Positions 8,957 through 18,200 of a DNA stretch of 64,000 nt are shown piece by piece. Both the position numbers and the translations under genes were made by a program. How positions within the stretch are numbered: the first letter of the stretch is position 1; each line of letters starts with the position of its first letter. The notes beneath the pieces are model-generated. The model was not told where the DNA came from and did not search any database. It saw only the letters and a program-made list of their open reading frames with translations. Source of the stretch: Paenibacillus glycanilyticus (GTDB taxonomy: Bacteria; Bacillota; Bacilli; Paenibacillales; Paenibacillaceae); the NCBI RefSeq assembly GCF_030161375.1, contig NZ_BSSQ01000004.1:62001-126000 (forward strand), given 5' to 3'.

Positions 8957-10786
8957 ATGAGTGCTGAGAAGCTTGTACATATGGATACCGATATTTTGGT
9001 TGCTGGCGGAGGAATTTCGGGGGTGGCCGCGGCACTTGCTGCGGCGCGCAATGGAGCGAAGGTTGTACTGGTACAGGACCGGTCTGTCCTTGGCGGCAAT
9101 GCCTCTTCGGAAATCAGGATGCACATTGTTGGGGCGGCCAACTCCAAACGGGGGAAGGAACTTGAGACGGAAGCAAGGGAAGGCGGCATTCTTGAGGAGA
9201 TTCTGCTGGAGAATGCCGTCCGCAACACGCAGCGGAGCGCTTCCATGTTCGACTTGATTCTGTACGAGAAATGCAGGGCGGAATCCAATCTGACGCTATT
9301 GCTCAATACAACGCTGATCGGCGTGGATATGGAAGGGAAGCGGATTAAATCCGCGCTTGCTGCCCGGGAGAGCACCGAGCATCTGTTCCGAATCAACGCC
9401 AGCATCTATATCGATTGCACGGGAGACGGCAGACTTGGCAAGGAAGCGGGCGCTCTCTACAAAACCGGCCGCGAAGCGTCCGGGGAATACGAGGAGACAT
9501 TAGCCCGCGAACGGGGAGATGATTACCGGCTTGGCTCGTCTCTGCTGTTTACGACCCGCGATATGGGTCGCCCTATGCGTTTCGCTCCGCCGCCATGGGC
9601 GAAGAAGTTTACGGAAGAAGACTTGAAATTCCGCAACCACAGTACATGGGAATATGGCTATTGGTGGGTAGAGTTTGGCGGCATGATGGATACGATTGCG
9701 GATAATGAATTCATACGGGATGAACTGTTAGGTATCATGCTTGGCGTATGGGACCATATCAAGAATAGCGGCAACCATCCGGAATCGGACAATTGGGCGC
9801 TGGATTGGTTCGGTTTTGTTCCGGGCAAACGGGAGTCAAGGAGATTTCTCGGGAAATATTTGCTGACGCAGAGGGACTTGGAGCAAGCGACACTATTTGA
9901 AGATGTCATTGCTTTCGGAGGCTGGCCGATGGATACCCATCCGCCGGAAGGGATTGACGCGAAGGATCGGGATCCCGCCCATCAGCCGTTTAGTCCGTAT
10001 GTATACGGCATTCCGCTTCGCGCGTTAATTAGCGCCAATGTAGAAAACCTGATGTTCGCGGGACGCAACATCTCCGCAACGCATATTGCTTTTTCGAGCA
10101 CGCGTGTAATGGGAACTTGTGCCGTTATGGGGCAAGGAGCAGGAACGGCTGCCGCTTTAGCTATTCGTGAAGAGGATCACCTCCATGATTTATCCCGGGA
10201 CGGTGAGTTCTTGAAGAACGTTCAACAGCAATTATTATTGCAAGACGCTTATTTGCCAGGAGTTGCACCGTTACAGGATAATTTGGGCGCAGCTGCCAAT
10301 ATTCGAGCTTCTTCCGAACAGCAGGATGGCCATGCGGTTAACGTCATTGACGGGCATACGCGTGCTATGCATGGAGCGGGTGGCGTACAGTCGGAGTTAG
10401 CTGTCCCTGGAACGCACCGCTGGATGTCTGAAGCCTCCGATCCTGCACCCTGGATCGAGCTGGAGTGGGAATCGCCAGTGTCCATTAAGGAAATCGTTAT
10501 CGTATTCGACACCGGCATGCATCGCCGATTAACGTTAACCCACTCGGACGAGGTGTTAAGGTTGTTCGAGTGGAGAGCGCAACCGGAGACGGTGAAGGAC
10601 TTCCGGGTAACGGCAACGTTCGCGGATTGCGATCGAGTACCGCAAGAAGTTGTATCTGTCCGCGATAATTACCAGCGGCAGCTTGTGTTCAAAGTGAGCC
10701 TGGACGATGTTCGTAAACTTCGATTTGACATTGAAGGTACCAACGGCTTGGATCACGCCCGTATCTTCCAAATTAACTGTTATTAA
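8957..10786 (+). CDS. FAD-dependent oxidoreductase with extra C-terminal beta-domain
   Basis: The N-terminus has a Rossmann dinucleotide motif [20 protein letters not shown], then [13 protein letters not shown] and [16 protein letters not shown], which mark the FAD_oxidored family (PF12831 type). [20 protein letters not shown] is the second FAD-contact motif. Residues ~1-470 are the oxidase. Residues ~470-609 form an added domain ([16 protein letters not shown]..., [20 protein letters not shown]) that resembles F5/8-type sugar-binding modules. AGGAGG precedes ATG 8957. The substrate is unknown. Family members are common in polysaccharide-degradation loci, and this one follows GH88 and DUF2264 genes. 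There is no signal peptide. Confidence 0.85.
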   Translation: MSAEKLVHMDTDILVAGGGISGVAAALAAARNGAKVVLVQDRSVLGGNASSEIRMHIVGAANSKRGKELETEAREGGILEEILLENAVRNTQRSASMFDLILYEKCRAESNLTLLLNTTLIGVDMEGKRIKSALAARESTEHLFRINASIYIDCTGDGRLGKEAGALYKTGREASGEYEETLARERGDDYRLGSSLLFTTRDMGRPMRFAPPPWAKKFTEEDLKFRNHSTWEYGYWWVEFGGMMDTIADNEFIRDELLGIMLGVWDHIKNSGNHPESDNWALDWFGFVPGKRESRRFLGKYLLTQRDLEQATLFEDVIAFGGWPMDTHPPEGIDAKDRDPAHQPFSPYVYGIPLRALISANVENLMFAGRNISATHIAFSSTRVMGTCAVMGQGAGTAAALAIREEDHLHDLSRDGEFLKNVQQQLLLQDAYLPGVAPLQDNLGAAANIRASSEQQDGHAVNVIDGHTRAMHGAGGVQSELAVPGTHRWMSEASDPAPWIELEWESPVSIKEIVIVFDTGMHRRLTLTHSDEVLRLFEWRAQPETVKDFRVTATFADCDRVPQEVVSVRDNYQRQLVFKVSLDDVRKLRFDIEGTNGLDHARIFQINCY

Positions 10787-10792
10787 TGAGGA

Positions 10793-10824
10793 GAGGCCAA
10801 CCGAATCTATCGGTTGGCCTCTTT
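10793..10824 (+). terminator. Terminator after FAD oxidoreductase
   Basis: Perfect 11-bp stem GAGGCCAACCG (10793-10803) / CGGTTGGCCTC (10811-10821) followed by TTT. Confidence 0.85.
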
Positions 10825-10881
10825 GAATTGGTAGCCTGTACGGATCGAATACCGACAGCATTTAATGAACGGAGAACCTAC

Positions 10882-11076
10882 TCAACACAACCCAAGAAGC
10901 AGCCGGCGAATCGCAGCTGTTTCTTTTAATAAGCCATTGAGAAAAAATGGTTTTATAAAAACAGTCAGTAATCCTACAGAGAACGCGGAATAGAATAAAG
11001 CAAATACGGGCATCCACATGCTTAGTTCGAACAATGCATGGCATTGTATGCCCCTGATCAACTTGTAGGAGGCCAT
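10882..11076 (-). other. Possible small membrane-protein remnant in intergenic region
   Basis: The 258 bp between the terminator and the methyltransferase hold one minus-strand frame of 64 codons. Its middle part is strongly hydrophobic and protein-like (MWMPVFALFYSAFSVGLLTV, then FIKPFFLNGLLKE). No ribosome-binding site precedes it. It may be the decayed end of a membrane protein gene or a chance frame. Nothing else recognisable lies in this gap except the methyltransferase ribosome site. Confidence 0.2.
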
Positions 11077-11082
11077 TCAAAT

Positions 11083-11880
11083 ATGCAACAACCTCAGATA
11101 TGGCACTATGGCCTAGTCGCGCGGGCGCATGCCGAATTGTGGACGGAATCCGGTCCGGAAGCAGCGTACTTCAAAAAATTAATTGAGTCGTTCGGGCAAC
11201 CGGCGCTTGATCTGGGCTGCGGTGGTGGACGTTTGTTGATCCAATATTTGCAGGCTGGTCTGGATGTGGATGGCTGCGATTATTCGGAGGATATGCTTGC
11301 GGTCTGTCAGGAGCGAGCAGCCCAGCAAGGCCTTACACCCCGGCTCTATGCGCAGGCCATGCACAAGCTGGACTTGCCCCGGCGCTACGGGACTATATTT
11401 GCATGTGGAGTCATTGGTATAGGTGGAGAGCATCGTCTGACTATGCAGGCCATGCAGTGCTGCCATGAACATCTACGTCCAGGCGGCGTGTTCGCATTCA
11501 ACTATGCGGCGCGATGGAATGACCCACCCGCTTGGCTGGCGAGGTTGCCTGAGTACAGGCAGGCTGGGCCCGAGGAATGGCCCGCATCCAGTGAACGCCA
11601 GCGCCTGGCCGACGGCACGGAGCTGGAAATAGCTGCCCGATCACTTGAGACAGATCCCTTGGAGAACGTCGCCACCCGTCAGATGAGACTCCGGCTATGG
11701 CAAGAAGGTGAACTTATCAAAGAGGAAATTCACACGCAAAGGCTAGATGATTATACGAAGAACGAGTTGGTATTGATGCTGGAGCGCGCTGGATTTAACG
11801 ACATACAGATCTTTGGCGATTTCAGCGACGAACGGGCTACCGCAGACCACCGTGAACTAATCTTTATCTGCCGGAAATAA
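11083..11880 (+). CDS. Class I SAM-dependent methyltransferase
   Basis: A 265-residue Rossmann methyltransferase with the SAM motif ALDLGCGGGRLLIQYLQAGL, acidic loop DVDGCDYSEDML, and a post-II LRPGGVFAFNY strand. Such proteins methylate small molecules or proteins, and the acceptor is not evident. ATG 11083 is 10 nt from AGGAGG (11067-11072); the in-frame ATG at 11038 lacks a site. It is monocistronic between terminators. Confidence 0.85.
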   Translation: MQQPQIWHYGLVARAHAELWTESGPEAAYFKKLIESFGQPALDLGCGGGRLLIQYLQAGLDVDGCDYSEDMLAVCQERAAQQGLTPRLYAQAMHKLDLPRRYGTIFACGVIGIGGEHRLTMQAMQCCHEHLRPGGVFAFNYAARWNDPPAWLARLPEYRQAGPEEWPASSERQRLADGTELEIAARSLETDPLENVATRQMRLRLWQEGELIKEEIHTQRLDDYTKNELVLMLERAGFNDIQIFGDFSDERATADHRELIFICRK

Positions 11881-11907
11881 AAGACAGAGAAATATATGGA
11901 TTATAAG

Positions 11908-11930
11908 CCGCGGATTACGCGGTTTTTTTT
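11908..11930 (+). terminator. Terminator after methyltransferase
   Basis: Short stem CCGCG / CGCGG with a 5-nt loop and eight T. The ~200 bp that follow, up to the ABC genes, are AT-rich and show no clear motif apart from a partial repeat of TAGAGTAAT. Confidence 0.75.
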
Positions 11931-12136
11931 GCATTCAAGTTTGCCCTCAGCTGAAATGTAATTTTACATTCCTAAATGTCGCGTTATTACATAGATCATG
12001 TCGTTTACGAGGATAGTAGAGTAATTCCTTTATATGGTAGAGTAATGAGATTGCTTCCTATTTTTGGAACCTTCTAAGAATGGCTTCATCGAATTTGTTC
12101 AGTTGGATTACATGCCACTTACCACAAGGAATGTAG

Positions 12137-13900
12137 GTGATCGCAGTGAATAATCGGACAAGCTTTTCAGGCCCCGCTGCCCGTCTAATGCAAGACGTAT
12201 TTAGGAGCTGGGGGTTTTATCTTACGAGCATTTTGGCCACAATCTCGTATTTGTTAATGGACTTCTATATGAGAAAGATGATAGGAACGGTCGCTGACGA
12301 TATTCTTGACCATAAAGAAACGTTTATGGCGTCGTTTCTATTATTGCTTGGCTCTGCGTTCTTGGCATCCCCATTTCACGGCATATCGACCTATACGAAG
12401 GGCCGGATGTCCGAAGAAGTCATGCTGCGGTTGCGGCTAGCGATCGGCAGGAAGACGACAAAACTTCGCATGCCTTATTTGGAGACCCACGATAGCGGTA
12501 CGATTATCTCCCATTTGGGCTCGGAAATGGATATGCTTAACGGCTTTACCTATTACGGTCTATCCATGATCACGACACTGTTCGTGCAGCTGATCGGCGT
12601 AACGGCATTTATGCTATCGGTAGACATAGAAATCACCATCGTCTTTATTTCCCTTTCCTTGGTTGTTCTTCCCCTAAGCATCCTAATGACCAAGCAGGTC
12701 CGTGCCCATGAGCGCGTATTTAGAAGCCAGTTGGCGCATTCGCAGCAGCGAGCGAAAGAAGGCATACATTTTATCGCCTTAATCAAATCGTTCCGTCTGG
12801 AGCGCAAGGTTTATGCCCAGTATGAGCAAGCCGTTCAACAATCCACAGATGCGGCTATTAAGAATGGCAGAACCATTGCTTATGTCGCGGCGGCGGGAAA
12901 AGCAATCGGATTCATTCCGCTGATCGCGATTATCGCGCTAGGCGTATGGCGGATTTCCAAGGGGACATTGTCGCAAGGCGAATTGCTGTCGCTTGTCGCG
13001 ATCAGCGGCGGTTTCTTTGGTTGGCTGCAGGACACGCCGGATATCGTAGCTTATCTCAGAAAAGCTCAAGTTGCTTGCGAACGGATCTATGGCTTTTTGT
13101 CCTTGCCTGAAGAAGAGAATGGCAGTAGGGCCAAGCCTGATCGGGACAGCGGCTGCGTCGTTAAGCTGGAGGATGTACATTTTGCGTACCCGGGGGAGAA
13201 AGAGGTTCTTCGGGGCGTCTCGATGGAAATACGCCTAGGGGAATCCATAGCGATTGTCGGCTCCAGCGGTTCAGGCAAATCAACGCTGATGAAATTAATA
13301 TGCGGATTTGTTGAGCCAGGTAGTGGTCGCGTCGAGTTTATGGGGTTGACTACGGATGAGTGGGAGAAGGAAGCCATGCGTCGGCATATTGCGTTCGTCA
13401 GTCAGAAAAACCAGCTGTTCCCTGGCACGCTGCGGGACAATTTATTGCCCGGCCAGGTGAAGTTGGAGGACGAACGGCTTGCTGACCTGTGTAGAGAAGC
13501 CGGCTTGGAATATATGTTGGCGGACGAAGGATTGGACAAGCATGTGGGAGAATCCGAGATTGAGTTATCCGGCGGCGAGAAGCAACGAATTACCATTCTG
13601 CGCGCATTACTGAAGGATGCCGAACTGATTCTGCTGGACGAACCTACCTCGGCATTGGATGCCGTTACGGAAGAGAAGGTACAGGCATGCTTACAGTTGC
13701 TGACGAAAAGCAAAACTTCGATAACGATTGCCCATCGTATGGCGACCATTCAGAACGCGGACCGTATCTATGTGCTTCAACAAGGACAAATCGTGCAATG
13801 CGGAACCCACGATGAATTGATTCAATGTAATGGCCCTTATCTGGAAATGCTGAAACTTCAATCCTTTAAGGACCGTGCGGAGGTTATGCAATGGAGCTAA
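12137..13900 (+). CDS. ABC exporter half-transporter (permease-ATPase), subunit 1
   Basis: A 587-residue type IV ABC half-transporter. About 320 residues of six-helix membrane domain are followed by an ATPase with Walker A IVGSSGSGKSTLMKL, signature LSGGEKQRITILRAL, Walker B LILLDEPTSALD and the H-loop TIAHRMA. GTG 12137 is preceded by AAGGA; GTG 12146 after AGGTGA is an equally good start. The gene overlaps the next one by 10 nt, and the two products probably form a heterodimer. Likely cargo is a peptide, lipid or drug; no biosynthetic genes are adjacent to tell which. Confidence 0.88.
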   Translation: MIAVNNRTSFSGPAARLMQDVFRSWGFYLTSILATISYLLMDFYMRKMIGTVADDILDHKETFMASFLLLLGSAFLASPFHGISTYTKGRMSEEVMLRLRLAIGRKTTKLRMPYLETHDSGTIISHLGSEMDMLNGFTYYGLSMITTLFVQLIGVTAFMLSVDIEITIVFISLSLVVLPLSILMTKQVRAHERVFRSQLAHSQQRAKEGIHFIALIKSFRLERKVYAQYEQAVQQSTDAAIKNGRTIAYVAAAGKAIGFIPLIAIIALGVWRISKGTLSQGELLSLVAISGGFFGWLQDTPDIVAYLRKAQVACERIYGFLSLPEEENGSRAKPDRDSGCVVKLEDVHFAYPGEKEVLRGVSMEIRLGESIAIVGSSGSGKSTLMKLICGFVEPGSGRVEFMGLTTDEWEKEAMRRHIAFVSQKNQLFPGTLRDNLLPGQVKLEDERLADLCREAGLEYMLADEGLDKHVGESEIELSGGEKQRITILRALLKDAELILLDEPTSALDAVTEEKVQACLQLLTKSKTSITIAHRMATIQNADRIYVLQQGQIVQCGTHDELIQCNGPYLEMLKLQSFKDRAEVMQWS

Positions 13901-15636
13901 TTAGAGAAATGAAACCTTTATTCGCTTACATCCTGCCATGGAAAAGAAGCTATGCGTCCAGTTCGATCGTAGTATCCGTATCAAGCTATTTCGAGAATTT
14001 AATCATGGCGCTGTTGCTTGGCAAGGTGCTTGGCGCGGTCACGAACGGTACGTACCAAGCGGCGATAACGGATATGATCCGGTATGCGAGCATGTATGTC
14101 CTTCTGCTTATTATCGTTGCGGTTTCGAATGCTGTTGCCAACCGAGACGCAGAGCGTGCAACAAAAAGCATGCGGCTGAAGGCATTCTCGGGTATCTTGA
14201 CATCCAAATTGAGCGCGATCGCGAGCAAACATGCCGGAGATACGCTCGTCCGATTGGACGGAGACGTCAATGCCGCTTCCGAGGTATTCAAGAAAACGAT
14301 ACAGAACGCCAGCGGATTGCTTTTTACGTTAATTGCCTCTATCGTGACGGTATTCTCTGTGAGTTGGCTGAGCGGAATCATCCTTACGTTGCTTGGCTTA
14401 CTCATGCTGTGGATTAATGTTAAATTCATCGCTCCGGCCAGGGTTAGGCATAGTATCGCAAGAGCCCAGGTGTCTAAATCGGTAATGGGGTTATCCGACT
14501 TGTTAACCAATGCCGAGATGCTTCGGTTCTATGGCGGCAAGTCTGTCATGCTGGATCAATACGAGCATGTTTGCCGAGAACTTCAGAGCAAGAAAGTAGC
14601 CGCGGTCCGGCTTACGGCATTGCAAAACACGTTAGGCCAAGTTCAGGCGAGTTTCGTTGTTTGTTTCAGTATAGGGATTGGTTTCATTTTGTGGAGGAAC
14701 GAGGTCATTACGATCGAGCAAATTCCAATCCTGATGAATATGGGCAGCATGCTTGTTAATCCGCTTGCCGGTATCGGGTTTATGATGGCGAATATGCAAA
14801 GTAGTCTAACTAGTGGCGTTCGGGTGCTAGAGTTAATGGATCTACAGCAGGAAGAAGGAGTAACAACAGACGAGCAGACAGTCCCCTTAGAACCTTCGAA
14901 TGCGATTGTTTGCAGGCAACTGTCGTTTGGCTATAAGGATAGAAAAGTACTGGACAACGTCTCGTTCGCGCTCCCTGCAGGCAAGATGCTAGCCATAGTT
15001 GGCGAGAGCGGAAGCGGCAAAAGCACGTTGCTTAAGTTATTGCTAGGTTTATACGAATACGAGGGAAGCTTGAGCTTGCTTGGGAAGGAAATTTCGGACA
15101 CGCCGCTTGCGAATCTCCGCGATAAAACGGCATACGTGCCGCAGGACTGCCCATTGTTTGAAGGTACGATCTTCGATAATATTGCTCTCGGCCGTCAGGA
15201 CGCATCCGAAGAAGACGTCTATCTGGCGGCTTCTCGGGCGGGCGTCTCCGAGTTTGCCGAGCATTTCCAAGATGGCTTTCAGACATGGGTAGGAGAGTCG
15301 GGCGTGAAACTCTCGGGCGGACAACGGCAAAAAATTTCCATCGCGCGCGCTTTGCTTAAAGAGGCTCCAATCTTATTGTTTGATGAAATTACTTCTTCCA
15401 TCGATGCCATCTCTGAGCAATATATCCAAGACACAATAGAGCGGATTAAGGGTCACCAAACGATCGTAGTGGTCGCTCATCGGCTGGCGACGATTAAGGA
15501 AGCCGATTGCATTCTCGTCATGGATAAGGGCGCACTCGTTGAGATGGGAACTCATGAGGAACTATTGGATAAAGATGGGTATTATGCTAGGCTGAAGAGG
15601 CTTCAAGATCTCGTGATTGAGGGGATGGTTGGATGA
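13891..15636 (+). CDS. ABC exporter half-transporter (permease-ATPase), subunit 2
   Basis: A 581-residue partner of the upstream subunit with the same layout: six membrane helices, then Walker A IVGESGSGKSTLLKL, signature LSGGQRQKISIARAL and Walker B ILLFDEITSSID. Walker B keeps the catalytic Glu, and the H-loop VVAHRLA is present. Both ATP sites therefore look active, unlike many heterodimers with one degenerate site. ATG 13891 lies within the end of the first gene. The stop at 15634-15636 overlaps the old start of the damaged kinase gene (ATGA), so three genes were once coupled. Confidence 0.88.
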   Translation: MELIREMKPLFAYILPWKRSYASSSIVVSVSSYFENLIMALLLGKVLGAVTNGTYQAAITDMIRYASMYVLLLIIVAVSNAVANRDAERATKSMRLKAFSGILTSKLSAIASKHAGDTLVRLDGDVNAASEVFKKTIQNASGLLFTLIASIVTVFSVSWLSGIILTLLGLLMLWINVKFIAPARVRHSIARAQVSKSVMGLSDLLTNAEMLRFYGGKSVMLDQYEHVCRELQSKKVAAVRLTALQNTLGQVQASFVVCFSIGIGFILWRNEVITIEQIPILMNMGSMLVNPLAGIGFMMANMQSSLTSGVRVLELMDLQQEEGVTTDEQTVPLEPSNAIVCRQLSFGYKDRKVLDNVSFALPAGKMLAIVGESGSGKSTLLKLLLGLYEYEGSLSLLGKEISDTPLANLRDKTAYVPQDCPLFEGTIFDNIALGRQDASEEDVYLAASRAGVSEFAEHFQDGFQTWVGESGVKLSGGQRQKISIARALLKEAPILLFDEITSSIDAISEQYIQDTIERIKGHQTIVVVAHRLATIKEADCILVMDKGALVEMGTHEELLDKDGYYARLKRLQDLVIEGMVG

Positions 15637-16000
15637 AATTTGTGATATGTACGGAATGATTTTTACTTATGTATGGGGATTTGATTTGCATGGTGACTGG
15701 GACTATGTTGATGCGATTTGCAAGACGATCGAAGAAAAAGACGGCGAAGTGTATTTGGTGGAGTTAGAAGCCGATCTTGAGAAAAGATTGGAGCGTAACA
15801 AAACGCCACATAGACTAGAGCATAAACCAACCAAAAGGGATGTCGCCCGTTCTGAGCGGAATTTGATACAGACAACGGAGAAACATCGGTTAAACTCCTT
15901 CGAGGGAGAAATAAAAAGAGCGAATTACATTAGAATCAACAATACGAATTTAACTGCTGATGAGGTTGCTGAAATCATTAAGAGCAGATTCTCTTTATAA
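15633..16000 (+). pseudogene. P-loop nucleotide kinase-like gene with internal deletion
   Basis: The original start appears to be ATG 15633 (MKFVI), coupled by ATGA to the ABC gene. After five codons the frame runs into TGT ACG GAA TGA. In another frame from about 15651 the sequence continues as an intact C-terminal half: MIFTYVWGFDLHGDWDYVDA, VYLVELEADLEKRLERNK, LNSFEGEI and RINNTNLTADEVAEIIK. I recall full-length shikimate-kinase-like AAA proteins of ~180 residues that begin MKFV..FGP..VGK and contain this same FTYVW..D tail. By that comparison about 60 residues, including Walker A, have been lost out of frame. The fragment of ~115 residues should be inactive. An independent short protein from 15617 is less likely. 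Confidence 0.72.
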
Positions 16001-16052
16001 TGATGGTTTGTTTAGATCGAACAGATAGTTTAGAAGAAACAGAGGTCAAAAA

Positions 16053-17195
16053 ATGAAGACAACCGAAAATACAAAAGATGAATTTATAATTGATTCTGCG
16101 TATTTGCAATCCCTTTTAAGAAGAATCGTACCTTCTAACTGTTTACAGTTATTATCGTGGAATTGCAGTCCACTTGGAAACAACAAGGAAGAGAGCTCGG
16201 TTTATAGAGTTTCTTGTTCATTTCTAGACAACGATAGAGAGCGGAATTATGCATTAATACTCAAAATATTAAAACCCGATTATTTGCGCAATCAGGTCGA
16301 TCACTACTACTACTGGAAACGTGAAGCTTTGGTTTATGGTTCAGGTATACTGAATCAGTTGCCAAATAGTATAAGGGCGCCATTATGCTATGCAGTAGAA
16401 GAGCATCCTGAAGAAAATGTATGGATTTGGCTCGAGGACATGGCAATTGAAGAACTTCAAATTGACTGGTCGTTAGAGCATATGCAAAAAATTTCCTGCT
16501 TACTTGGAAAATTCAATGGAGTGTACATAACAGGAACTCCTCTTCCTACTGAGTCTTTTTTATGTCACTCTTGGATTCGTTCGTGGGTAGAGGTTTGTGC
16601 TGCTTATGCAAAACCTATTGAGGAGCAAAAAGTTATTTGGGATTCTTGCTTGGAGGATTTTGATGGTAACAGCTATATGTGGGAGCTTTATCATATTAAT
16701 AGAAACCGGGTAAATAGCTTATTGCAAACAATAGAATTATTACCTCGTGTATTCGCCCATCAAGACGTACACTGGGATAACATTTTTATAGAGCAATTGA
16801 ATGGCATTGATTCCTTAATAGCAATCGATTGGCAGTTTGCAAGCATTTCAGGTGTAGGAGAAGAGCTGGGCCGAATGTTTGGATATGCATTAATAAAGAA
16901 TAAAATTCCAGTTAACAAGATTGCAGATTACAAGGAAAAGTTGTTACAACACTATTTACAAGGACTTAGAGATCAAGGGTGGGACGGTAATCCCATACTT
17001 GTTAGATTTGGGTTTATTGCCAGTGCATCACTTAGGTTTATTATGGTAATTGATAAGTTGATAAGTAACTTAGTAGAGGTCGATAGAAAAAAACAGGAAG
17101 AAAAATCAAGACATCTTTTATTTGTCGCTCGGGCACTGCTTGAATTGGCAGAAGAGTCTTGGAAACTTAGAAGTGAAGTACTTGCAATTACCTAA
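16053..17195 (+). CDS. Aminoglycoside-phosphotransferase-like kinase
   Basis: A 380-residue protein kinase-like fold of the APH/choline-kinase group. It has Brenner's motif HQDVHWDN (His236 to Asn243, catalytic Asp within) and the metal-binding IDWQFASISG. The N-lobe has an ALILKILKP Lys strand. It would phosphorylate a small molecule; nothing identifies an antibiotic as substrate. Base composition is clearly more AT-rich than the sugar loci around it, and rare-looking A/T-ending codons are frequent. This fits acquisition of the 15.6-17.2 kb piece from elsewhere. No strong ribosome site is seen, apart from a purine-rich stretch before ATG 16053. Confidence 0.82.
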   Translation: MKTTENTKDEFIIDSAYLQSLLRRIVPSNCLQLLSWNCSPLGNNKEESSVYRVSCSFLDNDRERNYALILKILKPDYLRNQVDHYYYWKREALVYGSGILNQLPNSIRAPLCYAVEEHPEENVWIWLEDMAIEELQIDWSLEHMQKISCLLGKFNGVYITGTPLPTESFLCHSWIRSWVEVCAAYAKPIEEQKVIWDSCLEDFDGNSYMWELYHINRNRVNSLLQTIELLPRVFAHQDVHWDNIFIEQLNGIDSLIAIDWQFASISGVGEELGRMFGYALIKNKIPVNKIADYKEKLLQHYLQGLRDQGWDGNPILVRFGFIASASLRFIMVIDKLISNLVEVDRKKQEEKSRHLLFVARALLELAEESWKLRSEVLAIT

Positions 17196-17229
17196 TTTGC
17201 ACGTCATAGGAGAACGAAAGCAAAATAAA

Positions 17230-17266
17230 AAACCAGCAGCAGATCGCTGATCTGTTGCTGGTTTTT
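17230..17266 (+). terminator. Strong terminator after APH-like gene
   Basis: 16-bp stem AAACCAGCAGCAGATC (17230-17245) / GATCTGTTGCTGGTTT (17249-17264, one mismatch) with a 3-nt loop and five T. Confidence 0.92.
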
Positions 17267-17292
17267 GCCGACATGAAGGGCAGCAGCTTCAT

Positions 17293-17316
17293 GTTAATCA
17301 ATTTTTTTTGATTAAC
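17293..17316 (+). promoter_or_regulatory. Upstream ArsR operator
   Basis: Perfect 9-bp inverted repeat GTTAATCAA (17293-17301) / TTGATTAAC (17308-17316) with a 6-nt T spacer. The ATCAA-N6-TTGAT core is the form bound by ArsR-family repressors. TTGACT at 17320-17325, just downstream, can serve as a -35 box. Confidence 0.7.
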
Positions 17317-17360
17317 AGATTGACTAGCGCGAAAAGGAATGGTAATTTCAGTTTATAAAA

Positions 17361-17382
17361 TAAATCAAAAAAAGTTGATTTA
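17361..17382 (+). promoter_or_regulatory. Proximal ArsR operator
   Basis: Perfect 8-bp inverted repeat TAAATCAA (17361-17368) / TTGATTTA (17375-17382) with a 6-nt spacer. It has the same ATCAA-N6-TTGAT core as the upstream site, 67 bp away centre to centre. It lies directly before the ribosome site AAGGAGGG of arsR. Confidence 0.75.
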
Positions 17383-17400
17383 ATGTAAGGAGGGCGCTTC

Positions 17401-17730
17401 ATGACAGAACTTTCTTTCGCAGATTACGAATTGAAATTCAAAGCGCTTGCTGATGAAAAACGTCTTCACATCATGTATGAACTGACCCAACGCGGAAATA
17501 CTTGCGTCTGCGATCTCGTTGAAATTTTCGAAATGTCGCAATCCAAGCTGTCGTATCACCTCAAGATTTTACTGGATGCCGGTTTTATCACGAAGGAGAC
17601 GCGCGGCACATGGAGCTATTACGAAATCAATCAAGAACAGGTAAGCCACATTCTCTCTGAGGAGCTTTGCTGTATGTTCAAGCCGGCTCGAACAGGTAGC
17701 AGCAGTTGTTGTGGGGCGAAGAATGAATAA
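17401..17730 (+). CDS. arsR: ArsR-type metalloregulatory repressor
   Basis: A 109-residue winged-helix repressor that releases DNA on binding arsenite or antimonite. It has the sensor motif [10 protein letters not shown] (Cys-Val-Cys in the recognition-helix region) followed by [20 protein letters not shown] Cys-rich tail (ELCCMFKP..., SSCCG) may give extra thiol ligands. ATG 17401 follows AAGGAGGG by 7 nt. It should repress itself and arsC through the two inverted repeats upstream. Confidence 0.93.
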   Translation: MTELSFADYELKFKALADEKRLHIMYELTQRGNTCVCDLVEIFEMSQSKLSYHLKILLDAGFITKETRGTWSYYEINQEQVSHILSEELCCMFKPARTGSSSCCGAKNE

Positions 17731-17743
17731 AGGGGCAAAAACG

Positions 17744-18166
17744 ATGAGTAAAAAAACAGTTTATTTTCTTTGTACGGGCAACTCTTGCAGAAGCCAAATC
17801 GCGGACGGATTTTTGAAGGAGCTTGGCAGCGAGACATATGAGGTCAAAAGCGCTGGCCTTGAGGCGCATGGGCTAAATCCTCGGGCAGTACAAGTCATGA
17901 ATGAAGCTGGCGTCGATATTTCGGGGCATACTTCCGATGTGATCGACCCTGAAATTTTGAAAGATGCGGATTTCATTATCACGCTTTGCGGTCATGCCAA
18001 CGATAATTGCCCTGTTGTGCATAATGACAAAGCCGAAAGATGGCATTGGGGCTTTGAGGATCCAGCCAAAGCAACCGGTTCGGAAGATGAAATCATGGCA
18101 AAATTCCGCGAAGTGCGTGACGCCATTAGAAGTCGCATTGAAAAATTCGTGACAGAAGGTAAATGA
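17744..18166 (+). CDS. arsC: Arsenate reductase, thioredoxin-coupled type
   Basis: A 140-residue low-molecular-weight phosphatase fold. The P-loop CTGNSCRS carries Cys10 and Arg16, and LCGHANDNC provides Cys82 and Cys89. This is the same Cys10/Cys82/Cys89 spacing as the S. aureus pI258 enzyme, which reduces arsenate to arsenite with thioredoxin. ATG 17744 follows AAGGGG by about 8 nt; the frame upstream to 17711 is in the end of arsR and is ignored. The usual arsenite efflux gene (arsB or acr3) is absent between arsR and arsC and from the rest of the window. Confidence 0.93.
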   Translation: MSKKTVYFLCTGNSCRSQIADGFLKELGSETYEVKSAGLEAHGLNPRAVQVMNEAGVDISGHTSDVIDPEILKDADFIITLCGHANDNCPVVHNDKAERWHWGFEDPAKATGSEDEIMAKFREVRDAIRSRIEKFVTEGK

Positions 18167-18200
18167 ATATAAGTAAACGTACACCTAAGGAGAAGTTGAT

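Noticed and set aside
17293..17316. First ars inverted repeat as a terminator
   Set aside because: It has no T-run after the second arm, and a strong terminator already ends the upstream gene at 17266; the match to the second operator favours a regulatory role.
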